This document shows positions 1-6,583 of a DNA stretch of 16,354 bases, piece by piece. Numbering within the stretch: position 1 is the first letter of the stretch; the number at the start of each line of letters is the position of its first letter. A program made the position numbers and the translations under genes. The stretch is from Desulfobulbaceae bacterium (GTDB taxonomy: Bacteria; Desulfobacterota; Desulfobulbia; Desulfobulbales; Desulfocapsaceae). The notes below the pieces were generated by a model. It had not been told where the DNA came from, made no database searches, and saw nothing but the letters and a program-made list of their open reading frames with translations. The stretch is taken from assembly GCA_031256095.1 (NCBI GenBank), contig JAIRRG010000106.1, positions 1 through 16,354 on the forward strand, read 5' to 3'.

Positions 1-210
1 TCCGGGCTGGAAATGAGCCAGAACAGCCTGCGTCTGTCGTGGAGCCGCGAAGAGGTTGATGCCCGCCTGCGTGGTATCATGAAGGCGATTCACACCTCGT
101 GCGTGCAGTATGGCAAGACCACCGGCGGCTACGTCAGTTATGTCAATGGCGCCAATATCGCCGGCTTTGTCAAGGTAGCCGAGGCAATGATGGGACAAGG
201 CATCGTCTGA
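1..210 (+). CDS. gdhA: NADP-type glutamate dehydrogenase, C-terminal end (partial)
   Basis: Only the last 69 residues are present; the gene enters from the left edge in frame and stops with TGA at 208-210. The sequence has the typical end of hexameric bacterial glutamate dehydrogenase: the stretch SQNSLRLSW, then a helix with VDARLRGIMKAIH, and the closing NGANIAGFVKVAEAM-MGQGIV. The enzyme makes glutamate from 2-oxoglutarate and ammonia using NADPH in the cytoplasm. The catalytic and Rossmann domains lie outside the window, so cofactor choice is inferred from the family resemblance of the tail. An intrinsic terminator follows 36 bases after the stop, so the gene closes its transcription unit. 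Confidence 0.93.
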   Translation, partial: SGLEMSQNSLRLSWSREEVDARLRGIMKAIHTSCVQYGKTTGGYVSYVNGANIAGFVKVAEAMMGQGIV

Positions 211-245
211 AAAAGATCGCCGCCTCCTTATCCACGTGACACGCC

Positions 246-278
246 AATGCCCGGAGACACAACCCGGGCATTTTTTTT
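246..278 (+). terminator. Intrinsic terminator after gdhA
   Basis: A perfect 9-bp stem (246-254 with 264-272, arms aatgcccgg / ccgggcatt) with a 9-base loop runs straight into a run of eight T (271-278). It lies 36 bases after the gdhA stop and reads on the + strand. The 114 bases from here to the next gene contain only a strong ribosome binding site (AAGGAGG at 381-387); I found no convincing promoter boxes. Confidence 0.9.
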
Positions 279-392
279 GCCAGATAAAAAGGTTCAATTG
301 ATATTACGGTGGGCTCAAAACTGGAAAAAGTGAGCCGTTAAGACTGTCGCGCCTGAGAAACTGGAAACAATGATCTGTTCAAGGAGGCTATG

Positions 393-1925
393 ATGCGATC
401 GCTTTTCGTTACCGCGGAAAATTCACGGCGGTTTTTCCCCCGCTCCATGCTGCGCCATGCGGTCCTGGCCTTGCCGCTCATGGTATCCCTCGCGACGCTT
501 GCCGGATGCGCCAGTCAAGAAGGCATCGGCAGCGGGAACAATGGCGCACCTGCGGCCAAAACATCCGCGACCAAAGGACTCAGCGAACCCGAACAGCGGG
601 CGCGGCAGGGTGATGCCGCCGCGCAATATACTCTGGGAAAGATGTACGCGGACGGGAACGGCGTGCCCTACGATTACCGCAAGGCGGTAGAATGGTACCG
701 GAAGGCGGCGGATCAGGGGTATGCGGAGGCGCAATATAGCTTGGGAAAGATGTACGAACACGGGCTGGACGTGCCCAGAGACGGGCGCAAAGCGGTGGAG
801 TGGTATCGGAAGGCGGCCGCGCAAGGCAACGAATATGCCCAAGGAGACGTCAAAGATGCCGACGTTATCCTCTTCTTTGATCTTTGCGCACGAGGGTCCG
901 CGGGGCAGATCGCTGACGCCATTAAAAATGGGGCAGACGTCAATGCAAAGCTCTATGAACAGTCATCACTTAATAGAGCGGTTCAGGAGAACCCCGATCC
1001 GGCAGTGATCACAACCCTGGTCAAGGCGGGGGCGGATGTCAACGAGAGGGCTGTCTCCGGTCGTACGCCCCTGATGTGGGTCATCGACTCCAATAAAAGC
1101 AATCCTGAAGTACTCGACGCTCTCATCAAAGCCGGGGCAAAGGTCAACGAGGGGGATGACTCCGGTCGGACACCGCTGATGGAAGCGGCAACCCAATCCG
1201 ACTCGGAGGTGCTGAGGTCTCTCATTCACGCCGGGGCCAAGGTCAATGCCAGCGATAAAGATGGACGAACGCCGCTGATGGAAGCGGCGTCCGTCTCCAA
1301 CCAGGAGGCAATCATGATCCTTTTGGACGCAGGGGCAGACCCCAAAGCGATCAATGACCACGGTGACATGGCAATAGACTGTATCGGGGATTATTTTGGG
1401 GGCGATGGAAAAGGGCTGAGGAGCAATGGAAAAGGGCTGACTGACAGCGAAGCGTTCAAAAGACTTTCGGCAGCGAGTGGCCTCGCGGATGGGACGCCTG
1501 TAATAAACCATAGTGATTTTCTTAAGCTTTGCGCTGAAGGTTCTGTCCAAGAAGTTGTCAATGCCATTCAACACGACGGGGCGAACGTCAATGCGTGGTA
1601 TGAGGAGCGTGGGTTTATGGGGGTCATAAGCATGCGGTATACGCCGTTGATGGCGGCGGCGCTGAAAAACCCCAGTCCAGAGGTGATCACGGCGCTTATC
1701 AAAGCGGGCGCGGATGTCAATGCGAAAGAGAAAGAAGAAGGAGAGACAGCGCTTATTTGGGCGACACTACTCCCGAATCCGAAGGCGATAATGGCCCTTT
1801 TGGACGCACACGCCGACCCGAAGGCGAAGGACAAAAACGGGAAGATGGCCATAGATTACGCGCGGGAAAAGGAAGAACTCAAGGGCACCGCCGCGCTCAA
1901 AAAACTGGAAGCTGTGAGCCGTTAA
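393..1925 (+). CDS. Sel1-repeat / ankyrin-repeat lipoprotein
   Basis: Secreted lipoprotein of about 510 residues. Two ATG codons lie at 390 and 393; AAGGAGG at 381-387 is better spaced for 393. The signal peptide has a long basic n-region, a hydrophobic core and the lipobox LAGC with the lipidated Cys at residue 39. Two Sel1-like repeats follow (about 70-106 and 107-142), with the pattern AxxQYxLGKMYxxGxxVPxDxRKAVEWYRKAA. Two ankyrin blocks come next (about 159-356 and 375-504), with repeated TPLMxAA and LIKAGADVN motifs. Both blocks open with a similar phrase (LCARGSAGQIADAI; LCAEGSVQEVVNAI), so the ankyrin region looks internally duplicated. Both repeat types are protein-binding scaffolds; there is no catalytic domain. 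It probably acts at the periplasmic or outer-membrane face. The binding partner is unknown. Confidence 0.85.
   Translation: MRSLFVTAENSRRFFPRSMLRHAVLALPLMVSLATLAGCASQEGIGSGNNGAPAAKTSATKGLSEPEQRARQGDAAAQYTLGKMYADGNGVPYDYRKAVEWYRKAADQGYAEAQYSLGKMYEHGLDVPRDGRKAVEWYRKAAAQGNEYAQGDVKDADVILFFDLCARGSAGQIADAIKNGADVNAKLYEQSSLNRAVQENPDPAVITTLVKAGADVNERAVSGRTPLMWVIDSNKSNPEVLDALIKAGAKVNEGDDSGRTPLMEAATQSDSEVLRSLIHAGAKVNASDKDGRTPLMEAASVSNQEAIMILLDAGADPKAINDHGDMAIDCIGDYFGGDGKGLRSNGKGLTDSEAFKRLSAASGLADGTPVINHSDFLKLCAEGSVQEVVNAIQHDGANVNAWYEERGFMGVISMRYTPLMAAALKNPSPEVITALIKAGADVNAKEKEEGETALIWATLLPNPKAIMALLDAHADPKAKDKNGKMAIDYAREKEELKGTAALKKLEAVSR
1405..1440 (+). repeat. Short in-frame tandem repeat in the ankyrin lipoprotein gene
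   Basis: The 15-bp sequence atggaaaagggctga occurs at 1405-1419 and again at 1426-1440, a period of 21 bp or seven codons. It encodes the doubled NGKGL-like phrase in the spacer between the two ankyrin blocks. The period keeps the reading frame, so copy changes would alter only spacer length. Confidence 0.7.
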
Positions 1926-1940
1926 ATCATAGTAGTTTAG

Positions 1941-2236
1941 GTAGTTCAGACTTGGATTCTTGGTACCACCAGACCTCTCCGCGCGGCTGTTTATAGCGTG
2001 GCGATTTTTGTTACCGCTAGTCTGGCCTTCTTCGCGGTTCCGGACACACGCGCTAACGAGCAACTTAAATGGATTGCCTTTTTCTTATGGCTAGGCACCG
2101 GAGTCGAAGCGACGGGCTTTTTTTCTTTATTGCGTGTATGAGGCTGTCCGAAAAAAGAAAATATACCGGCTCCCTCGCCTCATCCGCATCTCCCTGCTCG
2201 CTCTGGGCATCATTGGCCTCACCCTGGCGTTGACTT
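1941..2236 (+). pseudogene. Remnant of a small multi-span membrane protein gene
   Basis: No intact gene is present, but two overlapping reading frames both look like membrane protein. Frame one is open from 1941, after a TAG at 1938, to a TGA at 2139-2141. It includes the hydrophobic stretches VAIFVTASLAFFAV and WIAFFLWLGTGVEATGFFSL. Frame two is open from GTG 2134 to 2250 and reads a basic loop (VRKKKIYRLPRL) followed by a third hydrophobic stretch, ISLLALGIIGLTLALTWV. Read together they give a three-span protein, with a frameshift near the run of seven T at 2118-2124. The left end has no good start codon, and the right end runs into the terminal repeat of an IS256-type remnant. I infer a gene broken by a frameshift and by an insertion. 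Two overlapping small genes is a weaker alternative. The family is not recognised. Confidence 0.45.
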
Positions 2237-2345
2237 GGGTCTGTACATGATTTTGTGTAAATGGCATTTTTCTTAAAAATTCGCTATCCGCTCTTCGAAT
2301 ATGATGCGGAGTTAGTTTCCATTCCTTGATAGGTGTGGTCCATTT
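2237..2345 (-). mobile_element. IS256-family insertion sequence remnant (transposase 3' end plus terminal repeat)
   Basis: On the minus strand the sequence reads KKWTTPIKEWKLT, then after a frame slip IIFEERIANF and a TAA stop (plus 2273-2275). That is the usual C-terminal end of IS256/mutator-type transposases (KKWTMPI-x-W ... FEERI). Immediately beyond the stop, 2237-2265 reads GGGTCTGTACATGATTTTGT followed by GTAAATGGC, the style of an IS256-family terminal inverted repeat with its TTTACACAAAA core on the minus strand. Only about 110 bp survive: the rest of the transposase and the other end are missing. The fragment truncates the membrane-protein remnant on its left and ends about 30 bases before the arfB start codon. 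Family recognition is from memory of the consensus, not from a search. Confidence 0.7.
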
Positions 2346-2374
2346 TTTCGGCAATTTCCCCTTTGGTACAGAAC

Positions 2375-2797
2375 ATGCCCGCCGTTATCATCACGCCGTC
2401 AGTCGCCATCGCGGCAGGCGAAATCGAGCTGACCGCCATCCGCGCCCAGGGGCCGGGCGGCCAGAACGTCAACAAGGTGGCCAGCGCCATCCAGTTGCGT
2501 TTCGATATTGGCGCCTCGTCGCTGCCGCCGGAAATAAAAGAAAAACTGCTGACCATACCCGGTCGTCACCTGACTGTCGACGGCTGCATCGTCCTCAAGG
2601 CGCAGGACTTCCGCGACCAGGGAATGAACCGGGCTGAAGCCCTGCGCCGCCTGGCGGCAATTATCTCCGATGCTATCCGCCCGCGCCGCCGCCGTCACGC
2701 CACCCGCCCAAGCATAGCTTCGCGCCGTCGCCGCCTGGAGCGGAAAAACCACCGTGGCCGCCTGAAAGCCCTGCGCGCCAGAGTAGAAGAGGATTAA
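2375..2797 (+). CDS. arfB: Peptidyl-tRNA hydrolase ArfB (alternative ribosome rescue)
   Basis: ArfB (YaeJ) is a release-factor-like hydrolase that enters stalled ribosomes lacking a stop codon and frees the nascent chain from tRNA. The protein is 140 residues, the usual length. The catalytic loop AQGPGGQNVNK carries GGQ at residues 28-30, inside the RF-1 domain. The C-terminal tail from about residue 100 is strongly basic (RPRRRRH, RRRRLERKN), as needed to enter the mRNA channel. The ATG at 2375 gives the family-typical start. A GTG at 2333 is in frame, but the 14 residues it adds are antisense to the IS256 remnant. There is no clear Shine-Dalgarno sequence before 2375; the upstream region may have been replaced by the insertion. 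It runs convergently against the next gene, nine bases apart. Confidence 0.92.
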   Translation: MPAVIITPSVAIAAGEIELTAIRAQGPGGQNVNKVASAIQLRFDIGASSLPPEIKEKLLTIPGRHLTVDGCIVLKAQDFRDQGMNRAEALRRLAAIISDAIRPRRRRHATRPSIASRRRRLERKNHRGRLKALRARVEED

Positions 2798-2806
2798 CCG
2801 CTTTTT

Positions 2807-4024
2807 TCAGCGCTGGCCAAGACCGGGGATGCCGATGGCCTGGATGCGGGCGGCGTTCGTCCCATCCTGATAGAGGAGTGGGCCGCCGGTTATTCGGGCT
2901 ATGCGAAAAAGCAATGCCCAGGCAAAGACTTTTACCGGATAATCCCGTGGGAAATACTGAAGATAGGGCTGGATGGCGACAAAATCCCTGGCCCCGTACT
3001 GCTCCATGATCGAGTGCAGGCCGCCGTTTTTCGGGCCGATGTTGTAGGCCAAGAGGCCGAGGAAAACGTCGCCATTCATGATGCCGATATAATGGGCCAG
3101 CGTCGCCGCCCCGAGCAGGGCGTTGCGCCGTTGGCCGGCATCCGGCGGCGATGGCGGCAGCGCCGTCAGTTGCCGGTCAATCGCCTCGGCAATCGCTTTC
3201 GGAACGCTGGTGATCTGAAACAGGCCGTCGCCGCCGTCAGCGCTGCTCCGGGGCAAAAAGGACGACTCGACCGCCGCCAGGCCCGACAATAAATCCTGGT
3301 CGATCTGGTAGACCCTGGCCGCTGCCGCAATCTCTTGGTCATAGAGTTTTTCCCTAGCAAGCATGTCCTCGGCGTCACGTGGGGCAATACGGCGATAAGC
3401 GGCATAAACTTGATGGGCAAGCTGTCGGCGCGCCACCTCTTCGCGGCCACCGACCATGGTGCGGAATTGTTCATAGATCGGAAAAAAATCTGGCTGGCTG
3501 GCGACAAAACCGCAGGCCACAGCCAAGGCGAGGGCCAATCCGGCGGCGCAAAAAGGATGTAGGCGAACAAGCCAGCGCCTGACAAAAAACCACAAGGCTA
3601 ACGACAAGGCGCAGGCCACAATCACGGCCAGGATCACCGCCGCGAACGGCAGCAGGTTGGTGGCCAGCGACAGGCCGGAAAAGCGCATGGCCGCATAACC
3701 CAGGGCCGCTACCGTCGCCATCAGGCCGATGGCAATCAGGGCGGCAATTTCGAGGACAAAGGAGGAAAGAAGCAGACGGCGAGACAGGCGCGGCTTGTTA
3801 TCAGCACCTTTTTTCTTGCCAGGCGATTTCTTTTTTGCCGCCCTGGTTTTTCTGCCAGCGGTGACGTGAGGACGGGACGGTTTTTCCGGGGCGGCACTGG
3901 GCAAGGCAATGTTTTTCCGTGGTGATTTTTGGTGGGATCCTCCCGGTTTCACCGCCTTTGCCTTGGATGCGCCGGAAGATTGCCCGGATGGCGGCTGCGG
4001 CGGAGAGACTTTTTTCATCGGCAT
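2807..4024 (-). CDS. Membrane-anchored lytic transglycosylase-like protein (SLT domain)
   Basis: The start is uncertain: ATG at 4024 or 4018, or TTG at 4075 (422 residues); none has a strong ribosome binding site. The N-terminal 80 residues or so are a Pro/Lys-rich cytoplasmic tail (KKKSPGKKKG). Three hydrophobic helices follow (about residues 85-110, 120-150 and 155-175). The C-terminal half is a soluble transglycosylase domain. The motif LAAVESSF holds the catalytic Glu (about residue 253), GLFQIT is the second family motif, and LLAYNIGP is the third. Enzymes of this family cleave the glycan strands of peptidoglycan to 1,6-anhydro products. Here the domain would face the periplasm, tethered to the inner membrane. 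A multi-span anchor in front of SLT is less common than a lipid anchor. The gene is monocistronic and convergent with arfB. Confidence 0.82.
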   Translation of the reverse strand: MPMKKVSPPQPPSGQSSGASKAKAVKPGGSHQKSPRKNIALPSAAPEKPSRPHVTAGRKTRAAKKKSPGKKKGADNKPRLSRRLLLSSFVLEIAALIAIGLMATVAALGYAAMRFSGLSLATNLLPFAAVILAVIVACALSLALWFFVRRWLVRLHPFCAAGLALALAVACGFVASQPDFFPIYEQFRTMVGGREEVARRQLAHQVYAAYRRIAPRDAEDMLAREKLYDQEIAAAARVYQIDQDLLSGLAAVESSFLPRSSADGGDGLFQITSVPKAIAEAIDRQLTALPPSPPDAGQRRNALLGAATLAHYIGIMNGDVFLGLLAYNIGPKNGGLHSIMEQYGARDFVAIQPYLQYFPRDYPVKVFAWALLFRIARITGGPLLYQDGTNAARIQAIGIPGLGQR

Positions 4025-4075
4025 GGAGCAACCGGGGATATTTGGCTTCCCGAGGAAGGTTCCCCAGATTGCCAA

Positions 4076-4462
4076 CCAGCTCTTCGGCGAGTTACGTTAA
4101 GGCACGCTTCGGCTTCTTTCATCACTACTGGCAAAGGCAAGTGTCAGGCCGCTTTCCTGATTTTTCCCTCATACACATGACCGGGACGCGGAGCCGCCAA
4201 TCCTCGACATGGCCTGCGGCCTTTGTCGCCAGCGATGAATTGTCCGCCCGCCCTTTCCACGGCAAAGGCGTTTCGTATGCTTGCCAATATATAGCCGCAT
4301 ATTTGATTGTCCGCTAGCGGCCTTCGCTGAACCGCCTTGGCCACCTGACGACAAAACCTTGCGTCAGCGCCAAGCCACGTGTAAGGAGTTGAGGGCTTAA
4401 GAAAAGTTGAATGCGGCCAGCGTCGACCCGGCCAGCTTGAAATAAAATCAGAGAATCGCCAC
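4076..4462. other. Divergent intergenic region without a recognisable gene
   Basis: This 387-base stretch separates the leftward transglycosylase gene from the rightward AraC-family gene, so it should hold promoters for both. I see no convincing -35/-10 pair, no terminator and no RNA gene. An 8-bp direct repeat CGGCCAGC occurs twice near 4413-4437. Open frames on either strand here give compositionally odd, unrecognisable peptides and are best ignored. Confidence 0.5.
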
Positions 4463-5215
4463 ATGAGCCAATACTTCTATACAGCAAGCGGCAATCTGGA
4501 GATCATCGACACGCCAGAGGAGACAACCCAGACCTCTGTCCGCGTTTATCCCTGGCATATCCATCTTCATCATTGGACGGCGGGCCGCGTCGCCACCGGC
4601 GCCGTTTGGCTTGCCTGTGACGGCGTCATCCGGCAATACCGGACAAACGGAATATTTCTCATCCCGCCAAGAGTGCCGCACCAACTTGTGGTTGAGCCAG
4701 GCGCGGCCATGACAGTGTTAAGCTACTCCAACCCGGCGCTGTTGGCGCACTTTACCTGGCTTATTTTCGCCTCAAAAAACAGCGGCATCCGGTTTGCAAC
4801 GGACGAGGGACTGAGAAAACTGTTTCTTGCCGCCAGTGACATGATAACAACATGTCAGCAAAGTGGAAATCATCCGGTGGACATTATGGCAAAGGCGGTT
4901 GCCAGCATCGCCGCCCAGATTGTCGCCGCGCCACAGATGGAATTCCCTCTGGCGGCAGTGGCACAACACGCCGGATTCAGCCGTTGGCATTTTCTCCGCT
5001 GTTTTCAAACACATACCGGCATGACGCCCCATGCCTTGCAAACGCAGTGCCGCCTCCGCTTATTGCGCGACGGCATCCGCATGAATGCCGACTTGGCGAC
5101 ACTGGCCACATCCACTGGCTTTACCGACCAAAGCCACATGCACAAGCTGTTCAAGCGCCACCATCACCTGACGCCAAAACAGTTCCGCCAAGCCAGTTTC
5201 AGGTTGCCTTGGTGA
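4463..5215 (+). CDS. AraC/XylS-family transcriptional regulator
   Basis: A 250-residue protein with the standard two-part design. The N-terminal half is a cupin-like ligand-binding domain, including HIHLHHWTAG at about 32-41 and the strand-turn NGIFLIPPRVPHQL at about 62-75. The C-terminal 90 residues form the double helix-turn-helix of the AraC family: LAAVAQHAGFSRWHFLRCF (about 163-181), then GMTPH, and a second helix-turn-helix with LATSTGFTDQSHMHKLFKRH and the closing LTPKQFR. The ligand and target promoters cannot be read from sequence. It converges on and overlaps a small cupin gene by 17 bp, so a shared role with that gene is plausible but not shown. The ribosome binding site is weak (GAGA about ten bases upstream). 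Confidence 0.9.
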   Translation: MSQYFYTASGNLEIIDTPEETTQTSVRVYPWHIHLHHWTAGRVATGAVWLACDGVIRQYRTNGIFLIPPRVPHQLVVEPGAAMTVLSYSNPALLAHFTWLIFASKNSGIRFATDEGLRKLFLAASDMITTCQQSGNHPVDIMAKAVASIAAQIVAAPQMEFPLAAVAQHAGFSRWHFLRCFQTHTGMTPHALQTQCRLRLLRDGIRMNADLATLATSTGFTDQSHMHKLFKRHHHLTPKQFRQASFRLPW

Positions 5216-5588
5216 CGAATTTGGCGAAGAGACAAAGCCCCTGACTGCCGGCGATGATTTCATGGGAGGCGCCCACTTCCATGATCCCCATGCTTCCTGG
5301 AAGATAAGAGATATCACCCCGTTCCGTCCGACACACGCCTTCGCCACCCACCACTTCATGCAGCTCGATACTGGCCGGATGCGAATGCCAGCCGATGGCC
5401 TCTCCCGGCTCGATCTTGACCAAATGGCAGCTAAAAGCGCCACCAGTCTGGGCCAGCGTCACCAGATTTTTTATCGAGACACCGGCGAATTGCGGATGCG
5501 CCTGCCAGGCCAGTGAGGCCAAATCGATGCGCTCGTTGCCAACCGCCAGCTTTCCCTGGGCAAATTCAGTAAAAATGTCCTCGTTCAT
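5199..5588 (-). CDS. Small single-domain cupin protein
   Basis: A 129-residue cytoplasmic cupin. The start at 5588 is fixed by a strong GGAGG six bases upstream; longer readings of the frame add an unlikely N-terminus. The first cupin motif is GWHSHPASIELHEV with the His-x-His pair and a downstream Glu, and the second is YLPGSMGIMEVGASHEI with the third His. These residues normally bind a metal ion. Small cupins of this type occur as dioxygenase-like, isomerase-like or sensor proteins, and nothing here tells which. The last 17 bp overlap the end of the AraC-family gene on the other strand, so read-through from either could produce antisense RNA against the other. Confidence 0.85.
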   Translation of the reverse strand: MNEDIFTEFAQGKLAVGNERIDLASLAWQAHPQFAGVSIKNLVTLAQTGGAFSCHLVKIEPGEAIGWHSHPASIELHEVVGGEGVCRTERGDISYLPGSMGIMEVGASHEIIAGSQGLCLFAKFVTKAT

Positions 5589-5764
5589 GTCCGCCTCCTT
5601 GGTGGATTGTTTCCAGTCATAATAGCAAAAAGGCCGACGGTAAAGATTGTAAAAAATTGCGGTCTCGTTCTTCTGACCCTGGCGGTAAAAAAAGATGAAA
5701 GGCATGGCCCCATGTGATAGCTTGCGTCGTCATTTTTCCCATACCAAAAAGAGGGATTACCATC

Positions 5765-6454
5765 ATGGAAACAGGAACGGCCAAGCCGCCGGTAAAAGGG
5801 CTGTCGTTGGGTAAAATGCTGGCCATTATGGCGGCGGCGATGACCATTACCATGATCACCACCCTATGGCTGATCAAGCTGTGGCTCTTTCCCGGGCCAT
5901 TTAGGCCGGTGACGCTGACGCCAGCCGAGGAGCAAAAGCTGGCAGGCAAGGTGGCGCGGATCGAATCCCTGGAAAACCATGGCGGAGCCGTGAGTGGCAA
6001 GGCAACGGGCCAGGCCGAGGCAACGGTGGCCGTGCCAACGCCCTACAGTGAAGAGGGCGCCTCGCGGGAAATTGTCTTTTCGGAAAAGGAATTGAATGCC
6101 CTGATTGGCAGAAACCCCGATTTAGCGGGCAAGGTAGCGATCAGCCTGGCTGACAATCTGGTTAGCGCCACGCTCTTGATCCCCATGCAGGCCGACGCGC
6201 CGCTCTTCGCCGGCCAGACCATGCGGATCAAGACCGGCTTCACCATGGCCTACAAGGATGGCCACCCAGTGGTGGCCCTGCGCGGCGTATCGGTGATGGG
6301 CGTACCGATGCCAAACGCTTGGCTCGGCGCGCTGAAAAACATCGATCTGGTCAAACGATACAGTAGTGGCGGCGGCTTCTGGCAAACCTTTGCCAGCGGC
6401 ATCGAAGCCGTCGAGATACGGGACGGCCAAGCGAGAATTGTCCTCAAACCTTAA
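5765..6454 (+). CDS. Bitopic inner-membrane protein of unknown function
   Basis: A 229-residue protein starting at ATG 5765 with an AAAGAGGG site upstream; an in-frame ATG at 5714 lacks support. A short cytoplasmic N-terminus is followed by one membrane helix (about residues 17-42, MLAIMAAAMTITMITTLWLI). A periplasmic domain follows a low-complexity spacer (about 70-100). The domain begins with FSEKELNALIGRNPDLAGKV, then strands such as NLVSATLLIPM and a conserved-looking RGVSVMGVPMPNAWLGALKN. This layout recalls lipid- or envelope-associated domains of the YpmS/DUF2140 kind, but I cannot confirm that. Relatives may carry the label arginine N-succinyltransferase, which would not fit this sequence. 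The next gene converges on it across 129 bases of hairpin-rich DNA without a T-run. Confidence 0.7.
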   Translation: METGTAKPPVKGLSLGKMLAIMAAAMTITMITTLWLIKLWLFPGPFRPVTLTPAEEQKLAGKVARIESLENHGGAVSGKATGQAEATVAVPTPYSEEGASREIVFSEKELNALIGRNPDLAGKVAISLADNLVSATLLIPMQADAPLFAGQTMRIKTGFTMAYKDGHPVVALRGVSVMGVPMPNAWLGALKNIDLVKRYSSGGGFWQTFASGIEAVEIRDGQARIVLKP

Positions 6455-6583
6455 AGATCGATCACAGATGGCGCCGAGCCAGCGCTAAACCGCTTTGCCG
6501 CCCCAGCCGCTGGCCGCGAAAAGAAGCGGCGTGGCGCCGTTGCCAGCGCCGCGCCATATATACGACAGTCAAACTGACCGCTA

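Noticed and set aside
4144..4464. A 106-codon open frame on the minus strand before the AraC-family gene
   Set aside because: The peptide is rich in Arg, Pro and Trp without recognisable motifs, has no ribosome binding site, and begins inside the next gene's start region.
6455..6583. A bidirectional terminator between the membrane protein gene and the autotransporter gene
   Set aside because: Several GC-rich inverted segments are present, but none is followed by a T-run on either strand, so no intrinsic terminator can be supported.
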